64,000 nucleotides of DNA from Pleodorina starrii (Eukaryota > Chlorophyta > Chlorophyceae > Chlamydomonadales > Volvocaceae): contig BRXU01000008.1 of the NCBI GenBank assembly GCA_030267565.1, positions 434,001 through 498,000 on the forward strand, in the 5' to 3' direction. Under the pieces are notes generated by a model, which saw nothing but the letters and a program-made list of their open reading frames with translations, was not told the DNA's origin and did no database searches. Of the stretch, positions 47,517 through 59,633 are shown in pieces. How positions within the stretch are numbered: the first letter of the stretch is position 1; every line of letters starts with the position of its first letter. A program made the translations under genes and the position numbers.

Positions 47517-50500
47517 AAAAAGACAACAGAGAGGTCAAACCACGCGAAGTGTACCCGCCCCCCCCCTTCACACCCCCCACCTGGCCGCCCCGCTGGTTGC
47601 GTCCGTGAACACGTACACATCCGCCAGCAGCGCATTCAGCACCCCACGAGCCCCGTCCACCATGCGGTTGGTCACCTGGCAGGCAGTGAGGAGCAGGCAG
47701 GCGGGCAGAGGTGGCAGCAGCAGGAGGCGGCAGCAGCAGGAGGTAGGCAGTCGCCCGCAGGTATGCAGAGGGAGCAGCAGCCGTCAACTCGGCAGGCAGG
47801 CAGGCAGGCAGCACCGATATGACTGATATGACTGATATGTGCTCAGCCCGGGCCCTCGCCGTATCCTGCCCTTGCACTGCGGCGCCCGGGTCGCCTGCGC
47901 CTCCCTCCTCTTCCCCCCTCCCATCGCCTGCACCCGCCCCGTAACCCTTCCACCGCCTCGGCGCCACTGCCACGCTCGTACAGTCCGTACTGTCCGTACC
48001 TGTGGCGAGACCTTCATGCTGTACGCGACGCCGCGTATCCGCTTCACCATGCCTGTCGCGGAGAGCAGGAACAGGAGGGAGGGGGAGGGCGTGGGGGTGG
48101 GTGGGGGTGAAATTCCTTCAAATCTCCTCAACATGTAGAGGAGATTTGAATGCGTGGGCGGGTGGATGGGAAGGTGAGGACTGTATTGCGAGCGGGCGGG
48201 AGGCGTGCGGGCGGAGGTCGCGGCGATGGTGTCAGCCCTCCCAAACATCAGTAAGGAGAGACAGAATTCCACAACACCCCGGGAGAGGGAGAGGGGGCTT
48301 GCGCCGGTGAGGGTGTCGTACGCTTCGCTTCGCTGCCCTGCGCTGCCCGGACGTCGGCGCAGTATCCGCGGATTGGAGTATCCGCCGTCAGCCCACACCG
48401 GCCCTGGAGCCCCCCGCCAACACCGCCGCCATGCCCCGCCCTTCGGCCCCTCGTCCGCCCCCGCCCAGTTTCGCCTCAGGTCAACCTCCCCCACCCCCCC
48501 CGAACCCCGCCTTGCCAACCCAAGCACACACCCCTGGGTTCCCGCCCCGCCCCCGAGCCCGCAACCCGCATCCACCGCACACACGCTTGCACGCACACGC
48601 AACCCTGCCCCTCCCCCTCCCCCTCCTCACCCCCTCCCCAACCCCCCCTCCTCGCCCTCGTCCTCCACCCCCCTCCTCCTCCTCCCCACCCCCCCTCCTC
48701 ACCCCTCCCCAACCCCCCCTCCTCCCCCTCGTCCCCCCCCTCCTCCCCCTCGTCCTCTCCCCCCTCCTCCTCCTCCCCACCCCCCCTCCTCACCCTCGTC
48801 CTCCATGCTGATCGCCCCCAGCTGCTTCACCAGCGGCACCCGCAGTGCCACCTCGCCACCTCCCCCGGGGGCCGCACCCCGGGACACCACCCGCAGCTCC
48901 AGACCGTCCTCCACACCTAGACACACACAGACAGACACACAGGGGAAGACAGACAGACAGACAGACGCAGGGGTAAACGGCACGAAGGCGGAGGGGGGAT
49001 GGAGGGTTGAGAGTGCCATCCGTCGTTGGTACCGGTAGCAGCAAAGGTGGGGGGGAAGGGAGGAGAAAGGAAAGGAAGGCGGTCCGGGGGGATGGACGTG
49101 GGGGTTTGGGGGTTGAAGCGTTCGCGGCGCGGGGTTGGGGCTGGGAACGTGGGTATGGGTCCGGGTACCTTTTTCTAAACGGGCCACGGGTAACGTGCGA
49201 GTTCGGGGTGGGGGCAAAACTGCAACCGACTACCCTTCCCTAAACGAGAACAGGGGCGGCGAGGCGGCGAAGGGAGAGGGCCAGGGAGGGGCGGTGGTGC
49301 AAAGCGCCCGAGGCAAAGTGGTGAGCGGGCGGGTCCTGCGGGTTCCTGCGGACCCGGGAAGGCTCGCTGGCTGCAGAGCCGACCGACAAGCGGGCGGGCG
49401 GGTCGGGCTGGGGACGGTAGGAGGAGGTGGGCACGAGCCACCGGCTGCGTTGCTGCCCGAGGAACTTCCGCCGTTCCGTCGCGGTGGACCCTTTTTGGAG
49501 CCCTCTGGATGATGGCGTGATGCCGCCACGTCCGTTACGTCCAAATCTGACCATTTTCAATATTCCAGTTTGGTGAAGACCTCAGCGAACCGGGCAAATC
49601 ATTACAGGTTACGAAGTACGGTTAAATTAGGTAATATTTGAAAAAAGAAACCAAGGAAGCGCTACATCCCAAATTATATCCAGTATATCCTCTTGGAAAT
49701 ACATAATTTGTTTAACAAGTTACTTGCTGGCGCTTGTGCGCGGGTCGCTCCATGCTGCGCCGTACGGATTAAGCCCGCATACGGCCTTACGGCGGACGAC
49801 GCGGCAGCGCCACGGTTTCCGGTTTTCGCACTGTCGTGCAAACCTCCAATTTCTTTTGCAATTTCCAATTTCGCACTGAGCGAACAAACCTCCAATTTCT
49901 TCGCCAGACCTCGAGACCCAAATCGCGGGCAAAAACATGGACGCAACTCGGCCGGGCCCTGCGCGGCGCTTCTATAGCAAGTTATGAAATGTCCGCGTCA
50001 GATGCCGTTTTTCGCATTGTACGGCGCAATTCAAACCTCTCCCCTAGCAGCTGACCAGCAACCACGAACCCGCCCGGTTTCGCCCTGTTTCGTCTCGCCG
50101 TCTGTCCTTTCCATGTCTTGGGGTTCCTTTGGCTTCCAATAGCCCCCAAGGACTCGCCACCAATCCCAGCCCATCCCCCGGATCATATATGCAGACCGAC
50201 CGACCGAGCCACGTACCCAGGGCCTTGCGCAGCAGCGGCAGCGTCACGGTACGGAAGGTGTCGACCCCCGGGTCGGTCTCATCGTTGGTGATGCCGCGCA
50301 GCGTGATGGACAGCGGCTGCGGAGGGGCGGGGCGGGACGGGGGGGGACGGGACGGGACGAGACGGGACGGGGGTTGCGTAAGTGCAATGCGAAGTCCGAT
50401 GCGGGGCGAAAGGGGGAGGGGCAGAGGCGGGGCGCGCGGCAGGGTAAGGGGAGCAGGCCTAGACGCGCGGGCGGGCGGGCGCGGAGGCGGGCGGTCGCTG

Positions 50501-52022
50501 GCTACGATGACGATGGCTGCGGGTGGCGGCTACCCGCTGCCAGGGCCCCGACCAGCCACCGTCACGTGCTCCTCATTAACCTCGCTCCACCCGATGAGAC
50601 TGTAAAAGCCCGGCGGCCTCGCCAGGGACCAAATCACAGCAGGCAGCCACACTCGGTACCATGGAGGGGTAGGCTGCCAGGGTCCTTCCTTGCACAACAT
50701 GGATCAGGGGCGGGTCCTGGCCGCCGGAGGGAGCCCACTCCCCACTCCGCCCACGCATCACCGTTGAAGCGGGGCGGGGCGGGTAGAGCCCCTCCGCGAG
50801 TGGTGCCGACCGGCGGCGCAGCGGTAGAGCCGCTGCCGTGGCTGCCCCCCCCCCCCGTTGCGTTCCCTCGTCCCGAGCCGTTCTAATTACCCCCCGGGCA
50901 TGCGAGGCGGGCCATCGACTAATGTTTCCGCCCGCTGTGCAGCGGCTGCGGCGGTGACGGTGGCTTCCGGCCCAGGAAGTGGACCGGAACAGCAGGTTCC
51001 AAACCGACAGCCGCCCAACCGGGAGGGGGCGTCCAATCGGTCGTGAGCGGCCCTGTGCAGCGCTGCGGCCGAGCTCCGTCGTACCTTTTTGCCGTACAGC
51101 CCCAGGACCAGCAGCGGCTCGAGGAAGTACCCAATGCTTCGGGAAGTGCCGCAGTCGTGAGTCAGGCCCGAGCCGCACACCACCACGCCCGGCCGGTAGC
51201 GGAGGGACGTGCCTGGGGCGGGGAGGGCGGGCAGGTCGCCAGTTGCCCCGGGGCGGCGGAGGTGGTGGTGGGGATTGTGAGGCACGGAGATGCAGTGTCT
51301 GGAAGGCATGTGTCAGGGAGATGAGGTGGGTGCCGCGTGCGCGTTTGCGGGAGAGGGGAGGGGTACAGGCAAAACAGTTCGGGAGGCGGAGTGTTAGGGG
51401 AGGGAAATGTCTCCAGAACCGACACCAAAGCCTTTGCCGACGAACGTCCAACACGCAGCTAGAGTAATTGACACCTGCAGGCGTTGTTGCGCCGACTAAC
51501 AGGGCTGCTGCTGGGCGGGGAGGTTACGCACAGGTGCATTGGTTGCGGAAGCTAGGTTGGCGGGGAGCCAGGGCATTGAGCCCCGGCGCAGCTGACCCGC
51601 TGGGCTGCAAGACGCGCTGCAGCCCGCACACAGGGAGAAATGTCTGCGCAGCCGGCCCTCAAGAGGGGGTGATGGACCCGTGGTCCTCTGCAAAAGCCTA
51701 TGCACTGTGTCGTCCCACATACCCGTGCTAATGTGCATACGCTGCTGTGAGCAGATGGAAAGAATCCATCCCGAGGAGAAACCATGAGAGAAGAGTGAGA
51801 TGCAGCTCCAGGTGGCATACGTCGTTCACCTGTTTCGTTGATCTCCACCACGCAGCCATTTGTAAGTTTTTCGAGCAGGCGCAAAAATGAGGCCTCGAAA
51901 TCGCGTAGCCCCGGGCTCTCGGGGTCGGCGGCGCGTATATCGTCAATCCGAATGGGACGACCTGATAGGGTTGAGCAGACTAGGCGTTGCCTAAAGTGCT
52001 GGCATCCCTTAAACTTCAGCAT
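43565..52022 (-). CDS. RCL1: RNA 3'-terminal phosphate cyclase-like protein, 18S rRNA processing factor
   Basis: Ten exons on the minus strand: 52022-51830, 51212-51085, 50316-50217, 48916-48794, 48052-48000, 47675-47581, 45814-45700, 45097-45008, 44637-44566 and 43738-43565. Every border is GT-AG and all phases close, giving 380 residues (yeast and human Rcl1 are about 370). Diagnostic segments appear in the family order: FRQRLVCSTLSGRPIRIDDI, LRDFEASFLRLLEKLTNGCV, LRYRPGVVVCG, SIGYFLEPLLVLG, LRGITND, GGGEVALRVPLVK, RGVAYSMKVSP, NRMVDGARGVLN, GKSPGYGITLVAETT, HLLLEE, GSHQGLLLLLCALGP, and a C-terminus with LRHLRDFFGVTFSL. In yeast, Rcl1 works with Bms1 in the nucleolar SSU processome for cleavage at site A2; family members lack cyclase activity. 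Introns total over 7 kb and host repeats and a retroelement fragment. Confidence 0.93.
43739..43834. repeat. (GGGGA)n microsatellite at the 3' end of RCL1 intron 9
   Basis: 5-bp repeat with GGGGT variants. On the transcript strand it is (CCCCT)n running directly into the acceptor CCTCAG at 43739. Confidence 0.9.
44263..44303. repeat. (CAG)n trinucleotide repeat in RCL1 intron 9
   Basis: About 13 perfect CAG units on the plus strand, CTG on the transcript strand. Intronic, so not a poly-Q tract. Confidence 0.85.
46229..46300. repeat. (TG)n microsatellite, about 36 units
   Basis: Perfect dinucleotide run in RCL1 intron 6, at the left border of the retroelement-like insertion. Confidence 0.95.
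46301..47476 (-). mobile_element. 5'-truncated LINE-like insertion between two (TG)n tracts
   Basis: About 1.18 kb within RCL1 intron 6, bounded on both sides by (TG)n. On the minus strand the right part (47475-47110) is a coding-quality frame with WDVICLAALTAMERARVGLW, LEFWQRVRGFAKL and GVGPDHPILAVVNGHF, which by eye resembles the C-terminal end of algal L1-type reverse transcriptase proteins. The frame opens directly out of the dinucleotide tract without a start codon, as expected for 5' truncation. About 0.8 kb of non-coding sequence follows, ending ATACTGTAACGA before the next (CA)n. The family assignment is from remembered patterns, not a search. An alternative is an exon of an unrelated nested gene. 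Confidence 0.5.
47477..47516. repeat. (TG)n microsatellite, about 20 units
   Basis: Right-hand dinucleotide tract bordering the LINE-like insertion, 64 bases past the donor of RCL1 exon 6. Confidence 0.95.
48600..48795. repeat. C-rich degenerate CCCCTCCTC repeat in RCL1 intron 4
   Basis: Runs of CCTCCTCC and CCCCCC on the plus strand up to the donor of exon 4. On the transcript strand this is G-rich, directly downstream of the 5' splice site, and could form RNA G-quadruplexes. Confidence 0.6.
49560..50045. repeat. A+T-rich block with degenerate direct repeats in RCL1 intron 3
   Basis: The motif TTCGCACTG...CAAACCTCC occurs three times in diverged form (about 49825, 49872 and 50010), and CAAACCTCCAATTTCTT twice. 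Base composition differs sharply from the surrounding intron, so this is probably an old inserted element. No TIR or target duplication was identified. Confidence 0.4.
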
Positions 52023-52890
52023 GTTGCGTGGCGCAGTCGTCGGGTTGCAGCCGTAGTTTACGTCATTCGGCTAGGCTCACAGTTTGCAAAGAACGTCTGA
52101 AGCAAGTTACGATAGCAATGTCACAGTCAGTTCCCTACTCGCAGGCCCGGAGGCAACTGAACAAACAAGCGAATCGGCGAGTATGCTGCCGTACCGGAAC
52201 CGAACCGAGGTACTATTCACCCCTTTCAACGAAATCTTCGACGGATAGGTCTGACACATCGGCAGGTAGTAGGCCACGCAGGGGCAAGTTGTCTATCAGG
52301 TTGTAATCATTATTCCGTTCGTCGCTAGCCGCCCGGAACAGCACAGGTCCAGCTACTTGCCCCCGTCGGCGTCGACGATTGCTCTGCAGACCATGGCGAT
52401 GTGTTGCTAATAAATTACTAAGTGCAGTCACAAGTTACTTTTTTCTTCTATGGTGCTGAGGACTGCTTCGGGGCTTGGGAGTCGAACTTGACGCATAGAG
52501 ACGAACTGCTGTAGTCCAGCGGCCTGAGGAGCACTATTTCGACGAGGAGTGTAGGCAGGTGGGTCCATCGTCCATGCGCGTGGCACCTTGCCAGGCGGCC
52601 TTGGGAACACAGTGTGAGAGTCCTGCACCGGGTGGCCTTTATGCGCCCGGTTGGCCAGAGCATTGCCAGCAGACGAGCGTCACTTTCCAGTTCTCTGTGG
52701 TTTGCTGTTAACGAGGATGTTCTTGCATTTCACGGGGGTTATTCTCCTCGTTTCCTTGCCCCGTTTTTTGCCAACCTTGTGCGCTTTTCGCATCGTAGGA
52801 TGCACAGATACTCCTGGCATGGATGTTCATAGTTGCAGCCTCAGAACGGGGCGTCTTGGGCTTTCGCGGTGACGCCGCTGAGCATTCAGT
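52023..52890. promoter_or_regulatory. Shared upstream region of RCL1 and the Aurora-like kinase
   Basis: The two start codons point away from each other across 868 bases with no other gene, so both promoters must lie here unless extra 5' exons exist. The middle (about 52280-52450) is relatively A+T-rich. No TATA box could be assigned with confidence. Confidence 0.5.
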
Positions 52891-55800
52891 ATGGCCACTC
52901 AGGAGGCTCGCGGGCCTGACGATGGCGGCGATCCATCGCCCTCGGTTAATCAAGCAAATGTGCACTGTAAGTTGGTGGCAGCAGCAGATTTTTCCTCTGG
53001 CGAGGCTGCGCCCAACAAAGTCGATTACCGTGCCTCTCCTCCCCAGTTTTCCGGCCAAACGACAGCATCTACGTCTCTGAGGGGCCCGAGCAACGTACAA
53101 TCTGTGTATCTCCACACCTGCCTCCGTCTATGGCCCGCAGAGGCGAATGGTGCGGAAAACCCTTCCGTGCGCGCACCCGGCTGCTTGCAACGAGGGCTTC
53201 TCACGCGGGGGATAACCTCTATACGCGCAGGCACGTTGAGCAATTTGAGCTCCACAAGGAGTTGTACCGTGGAAAGACCTCGCTGCTGTATATGGCCACA
53301 GACAAGATGAGCGGCGTGCAGGTCGCGCTGAAATTGTACAGGAAACGGAAGCTGAGCGTGCTGAACCGGTGCGTGGCGATCGTTGCGGGACGGGTGGAGG
53401 TCCATAAGGGGCGCGGGTCGCCGCTGCGACCCGGGTTTGCACACACAGCTCCCTCTCCCCCGCGCACCTGCGCCCCCATCTTTCCGACAGCTGTCCCCCA
53501 CCCGCGCGCCTCCGACTGCCCCCTCCCAATCTCCCCCGCGTGCCATTTCTCCCAAGTCCCAACCACCCCACGTTCAACCGTCCCACAGGTACCAGGTGGA
53601 GCGCGAGGTCCGGCTGCACATCAACCTGCACCACGAAAACATCATCCACCTGTTCGCTGCGTTCGAGGACGAAAAACACGTATATATGGTGCAGGAGTTT
53701 GCGGTGTGCGGCGACCTGTTCGAGGACCTTAAGAAAGGGGGCGGGCAGCTCAAGGAGAAGTACGCAGTGCGCGATGTCATCGTGCCTTTCCTCTCGGCGC
53801 TGTCGTACCTCCACAACCAAGTGCGTGCGTGTGCGCGTGCGGCTGTGCGTGTGTACGTGTGTCCGGGGGGGGGCGACTTGGGGCTTGGCCTCTGCCCATG
53901 TCGGCCGCGATGGAAGATGCCACATGCCACCAGCAGGCTTGCTTACATGGCGCGGATGTACGGGCGCATGTGTGCGCTTTGGGGCGGTCGCACAATGGGG
54001 AAATTGGCGTCGACAGGGGGGCGGGTATGCACTGGGGGCTGGGCAGGCAGCAGCGGACGCTTGACACCAGGAGGCCATGCGATGCTGGGCCCGCGCGGCT
54101 GCTCTTGCTATCGCCGAAGAAGCACCGTGCCTGGGCTGCCGTCACGCCGCCGTGCACATGGAGGCGGCAGCCTCACGGCCCAGCACAGGAGCAGCAGCGG
54201 CGGCGACAGTGGGCGGTGTCTGGTCCCACGGACTGGGCTTCACTCCGCGCACCTACTCCGCTGCGCTCCCATGGCGCCGGTGGGAAGATGAGTGACAGGA
54301 GCAACGGAAAGGGTGGGGCGAAGACGCCGGCACGGGCCATCGCAGCCTTCAAACAGACAAGGCCGGTGGCTCGGATAAGACGCCGGCCTGGCAAGCTGCC
54401 TTCTCGTTGCAGCTGCCCCGCCCGCTCTGTGGCCCCGTCTGCTCTCAGCTCCCAGCTCTCCCGGTCGCCGACGCTGCCACGGCCGCGGCTTCCGCCATCT
54501 GAAGTTGCAGCTGCTGCTGCCGCCCTTCACACCACGCCGCCTCCCGTTCCGCGCCGCTACCTCCACCACCTCCATGACCGCCGTTGCCTCCATTCCCTCC
54601 ACTCCCTCCCAGGGAATCATCCATCGGGACATCAAGCCGGAGAACATTTTGTTGGGGGCAAACAAAGCCATCAAGGTGGCGGACTTTGGACTCTCCATTA
54701 ACGTAAATCACGAGCGCCCGGTGACGAGAGCAGGAAGTGAGTGCTGCTGCCGCTGCGCCTGCGGCTCCGCTGCGTTTGCATGTTGGTGGGCAGCCTGCGC
54801 CGCTGCCGCCGCAGCTGGTGCCGGGGCTGGGGAGCTTTGGCCGGCTGGCGGGAGGCTGCCTGGGATGGCTTGAATTGCGCGGGGTTGGCCACTCCAACCC
54901 AACCAACATTCTTTCGCGCGTTCGTTCCCTCATCTCTCACCCCTCGCCACTCCGGCCTCCGCACCTTTCCTCGCAGCCCTGGACTACATGGCGCCGGAGG
55001 TGCTGGTGTGTCCGGATAAGCGGCGGCCGGATGAGAACAAGGACAAGGTGCTGCTCGGGTACACAGCGCAGGTGGGTACTGGGGCCCTGGGAACCGGGTA
55101 TAAGAGACCCGTCAGCGCATGGCTCGGCCAATACAAGAGCGATTGAGACATGCTTGCAAACCGGCATCGGGGAGGACAGGCAGGACCGGGTGCCCCGTGC
55201 AGGTGGGTATTGGGAGCTGGGGAGGGTAATACATACGAAACCGCAGGCTGGGAAGAGGAAGCAGCAGGATCGTCCAGTCGCTGTTAGCAAACGACCCCGG
55301 TCGTGTTCCTCTGCGGCACATGTTTTGCTCCAGATCGTTTCCTTACCGGTGCGTCCCCGCAAGTGGGTATCCCGCCAGGCCATCGGGCGCAGTTGGCGTT
55401 GTCCACCTGGGTAGGCGCGAGACTGCGGACGGCGTTGGAGCCCCGACCGCGTCGCTCGTTTCCCTTGGCCTAGGCCATGGCCGCCCGCCGCCCACACGGC
55501 GCGGCCCTTGCCCAGCGCCCTGCGCCTTGTGCCGTCGGAATCCACTGACCAGACAGGCCGCCACTTGCTGAAGTAGCGGACTTCCCACACGCGGTCAATG
55601 CTGCATCGCAACAATCCGCAACCCAGGCCTGAAACCCTGAAACCCGAACCAGTTCCAACGCGTTACACGTTGTATATGGTTGGCTGTACCGGGGGCCGCG
55701 ACCGTCCTGATCTTCCGCTCAGTCCTCGGCCCCTCTTGCCCTCCCCCATTCGTCAGGTGGACTCGTGGGCGGTTGGTATCCTGGCGTATGAGTTGCTGGT

Positions 55801-58800
55801 GGGCTACCCGCCCTTTGAGCAGGAGAGCCGCGCCGCCACGTACGAGCACATCATGTACAAAGAGCCCAAGTTCCCCAGCACGCTGACGGAGGAGGCCAAG
55901 AAATTCATTGGGCTGGCGCTGTGCAAGGTGAGGGGGAGGCCGGGGTGGGGGCATGGAGGGAGGCGTCTGGGAGGCGATGTGCACAGGGGGATGGACCAGC
56001 GCAGGCAGCAGCGGCAGCAGCAGCCAGGAAGGGAGCGCGCCGGGAGGTGCGTTATCCGGGAAGGCATGCAGCCCCGAGCAGACCAGCCTGCTCACCGGTG
56101 CGAGGTGCGGGATGCGGGATGCGGCGCGGCTGGCAGCAGGCGCTGAGTGGGCGGGCGGGCGCATATATCCCGGAAGCCAACCCGCCCCACCCTGACTCTC
56201 TTCCCCTGCTTCCGTCCTGTCTTCCAGAACGCCTCCCAACGGCCCACCGTGTATGAGCTGATGCAGCACTCATGGGTGCAGCCCTACATGATGCGCCACC
56301 TGCAGCCGCCCCCCGTGGCCCCCGCGCCGGCGGGGCCGTCACGGCTGCGCAACAGCGTGTCGCATATCAGGATCGCATCGCCCGAGCCCGCAGCGCCCGC
56401 AGCAGCGGCCGTCAGCTCCTCCTCGGCGAACGGCATGGTAGGCTCCCACAACATCAGCAACAGCCAGCACCACCCGCACCAAGTCTCCTCCTCGGCGAGT
56501 GGCATGATGGCTGCCTCATTGACGGCAGGGGGGGCTTCGGCGGCCATGGGCGTTGGCACCGGCGGCAGGCTTTTCGTACCCGTGCCCGCCCCGCCGTCCA
56601 GCGCGCCATCCTCCGCTGGCTTGCAACTGCAGTCGACGGCGGAGTCCCGGCAGCAGCAGCAGCAGTCCCACGTGCATCTGCAGGCGTACGCGCAGACGCA
56701 CGCACACCCCCACGCGCAGCAGCAGCAGCACCACCAGCAGCAGCAGCAGTTGCCGGGGGCCTCATCGGCGGCGACGCACGGGCCGCAACAGCCGCACCGG
56801 CCGCAGGCTCCGTCTTCCAACGTGGCGCTGAAGACGAGTATAAGCTTGCACGAGAAGCCGACGGCGCCGGGGCCGCTGCAGGACCCCGTCATCTCGGGCG
56901 TGGGCGCCGATGGCGGCGGCCGCATGCACGAGTCCATATCGGACCCGTCAGCGCGCGCCTTTGAGACGTCCATACCGCACCCGCCCGGAGCGACGTCGTC
57001 GGCGTCACTGCACAGCGGCGGCGGCGCGGGCAGCGGCGGCGGCGCGGGCAGCGGCGGCGGCGCGGGCAGCGGCGGCGGCGCGGGCAGCGGCGGCGGCGCA
57101 GGGAGCCGGGGCGGCGGGGGGCCAGCGGATCCGATGGAGCGCGGCATGAGCCACAACGTGGGGTGCAGCAGCGCGGCCAGCGTGAGCGGCGGCGGCGGGG
57201 CGTTGCGCCCGCCTGCGATGATGACGGTGAGCGCGGGGTCAGTTGTGGGGCGTTGACCCACCGCGGTCATTGCGCGGCTGTTTACAGGGGCGTCCGTTGT
57301 GGCCGCGGCTGGTGTGATGGCGATGGAGGGCGCGCGCGCGTTGGCGTTGCGTATCTCCATTTCGGACCAGGCGTGCCGGGCGTGCATGGACCCGTGCATG
57401 GAAGCGCGCCGCGCCGTGCGGCCATGGGGCAGGCTTGATGCCACCACCTGCGTCGTCATTAGACGGCGCTCCTCACCACTCCTCACCTCGCCCCCTCCCT
57501 CCCTCCCTCCCTCGCTCCCTCGGCCTTCTCCACCCGCCCGCAGACCACGGCCTCCACGGGCAATCTCGCCTCGCGGATGGTCCACCACGCCAACTCGCAC
57601 GGCCACGCCGGCGGCTATTCCATCAGCGCCAGCGCCAACCGGGGGGTGCCGCCGCTGGTGCTGGACGCGACGGAGGCGCTCAACGGCGAGATGTCGGGCG
57701 GCGGCGCCTCAGGCAGCGCCGAATACCCGCCCGTCTCACCCTCCACCCGCGGAGGAGCAGGAGGAGGAATCTTCTGCGCGGGGCCGGGGCCAGGGCCGGG
57801 CGGGACGCCCATGGCCAGCCGCACTGCATCGTCTCAGCTGCACGGTACGCCACAGGGCGGTGGCGGTGGCGGAGGTCAGGGCGGCGGGGTGGTGCCGCCG
57901 CGGCTGCGCATGGCGGCCCTGATTCCGCAGGTCAACATCTCCGGCGCGGCGTTGTCGGGCAGCTCGATGCGCATGCTGCATGCGCCCGCGCCGCCCATCA
58001 GCCCCAAGCCGCCCACCCCCGACAACAACAACATGCAGGGCGCCTTCCACCGGCCCGCCAGCGGTGTGCTCTCGGATGACTCGGTCTTGCCGCCCACGCG
58101 TCAGCCGTCCATCTCGCTGGGGGGACCGTTGCTGAGTCCGCTGCAGGTGGGGTAGGGAGGGGCGGGGCGGTGATGGTTCCGGCTGGGGCGGGGCCGCGTC
58201 TGGCTGAGCTTGGCGCGGCCCGCTCAACGCAGCTCGACCTCGGGATTGGGAACTGGGGGGTTGGATGAGGCGTGGTGTCGCGTCGATTGGGGCAGGCTGC
58301 AAGGGGCGGAGGCTGGGAGCCATAGTGAGGTGGCCATTACGAGCGGTGTAACCTGATCGCCCCCAGATTGTACCCTGATTGCCCACGACAGTAAATGAAT
58401 GCTGCGCGCCACACACGCGTGGGGTGCGGCGCTCCTGACCATGCCGATGAACCAGACCTCAACCCGGCAGGAACGCCACGCAAAGCCGAACTGTGCATGA
58501 ACTAGAGTCTCCATCCCGTAAACCCACGGTTATCATTGACCAATGCACTCCATGTCCCGCGTCTCCGGCGTTCCGCACTCCGTGCCTGATTTCCCCTCCT
58601 CTGTGTCCAGGCCCAGCTTATGGCGCCGCGCCCTAGCAGCCGCCTGAACAGCCCCAGCCACAGCCGGCGCAACAGCGTCAGTCAGGCGGGCGGGGCCGGC
58701 GCGGCTGGCGGGCCCGTCGCCACCGCCGCCGCGGTGCTTCAGGTGTCCATGCCGCTGCCGCAGCTGCTCAGCGCCGACATGTGTGGCGACATGCCGCCGG

Positions 58801-59633
58801 AGGAGCTCGCGTTGCTGCGTGGCTCCAGCTCGCACCGGGGGCTCATGACCGCACCCGCCAGTGGCACGAACGGCTCCAAGCTGTTTGCCAAGCTGTGGGG
58901 TCGGGACCCCATGAGCACCGGCGGCGCGCCGCCGGGGCTCAATGGCTGCAGCGGGGAGATGTCGCTGGAGTCGCCGGGGGCGGGGGGCGGCGGCATGTCG
59001 GCGCGCAGCGCCGGCTCCGCCGCCGCCGGTGGTGCGGCGGCCGCCGTCGCCAGCGGCTCGCGCGCCACAGCGCGCGTGCGGCTGATGACTCCCGACGACA
59101 CGATGCCGCGGCCGCTGATGCGCGAGAGCTCCATGTCGTCGTCCTTCAAGAGCAGTGGCGGCGGCGGCGCCAACGGCAGCACCCTGCGCGAGGAGCTGAT
59201 GCAGCAGTCGATGACCGTCTACCACCGGCCCGGCAAGGTGCCCGGCATCGGCCGCGCCGCGCTGGCGGCGCGTGAAGCCGAGGCGGCGGCTGAGGCCGGC
59301 GGCTTCAACCTGGGCGGCCTGGGCGTCTCGGCTCATGGCGGCATCGGCAAGACCAAGAGCCTGGTCAACCGTAACCTCAACGGCCCGCTGGGGGTTGACG
59401 ACGGCTCCGCCGCCGCGGCGGCACTGGCGCGGATGGGTTCGGACGCGGCGCTGGCGCGCACGGCGGCAGGCGCCGCCGCGGTGGCGGGCGGCGGCCACGC
59501 CGTCGCGACGCAGCGCTCCTTCACCTCTGCTAACTCGGCGTTTGCACGCAAACTGGCCAACGGGGCCATTGCTACGAAGGTCACTGAATACGTCAAGGGG
59601 CGGATGCCGCACGACGACGACATGGCCGACTGA
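52891..59633 (+). CDS. Aurora-like Ser/Thr protein kinase with long C-terminal tail (candidate CALK relative)
   Basis: Nine exons: 52891-52966, 53047-53368, 53589-53820, 54613-54736, 54977-55071, 55757-55927, 56228-57226, 57544-58146 and 58611-59633. All are GT-AG with closing phases, giving 1214 residues. The kinase domain spans about 92-357: ATP-site lysine K121 (VALKLY), alpha-C glutamate E139, catalytic loop HRDIKPEN (214-221), DFG 234-236, activation segment RPVTRAGTLDYMAPEV with T248, then DSWAVGILAYELLVGYPPFE and a subdomain XI arginine (R345). TLDYMAPE and the loop before the APE are Aurora-like. The glycine loop is atypical (YRGKTSLLY). About 857 residues of Gln/Gly/Ala/Ser-rich tail follow, including five GGGAGS-type repeats, and end in EYVKGRMPHDDDMAD. 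Chlamydomonas CALK, which controls flagellar shortening, also has an N-terminal kinase and a long tail but is shorter (about 770 residues), so orthology is an inference. Exon 1 is supported by a GTAAGT donor and matching phase. Confidence 0.85.
57480..57543. repeat. Pyrimidine (CCCT)n tract at the 3' end of kinase intron 7
   Basis: CCCTCCCTCCCTCC-type run in the transcript sense leading to the acceptor CCGCAG at 57543. Confidence 0.7.
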
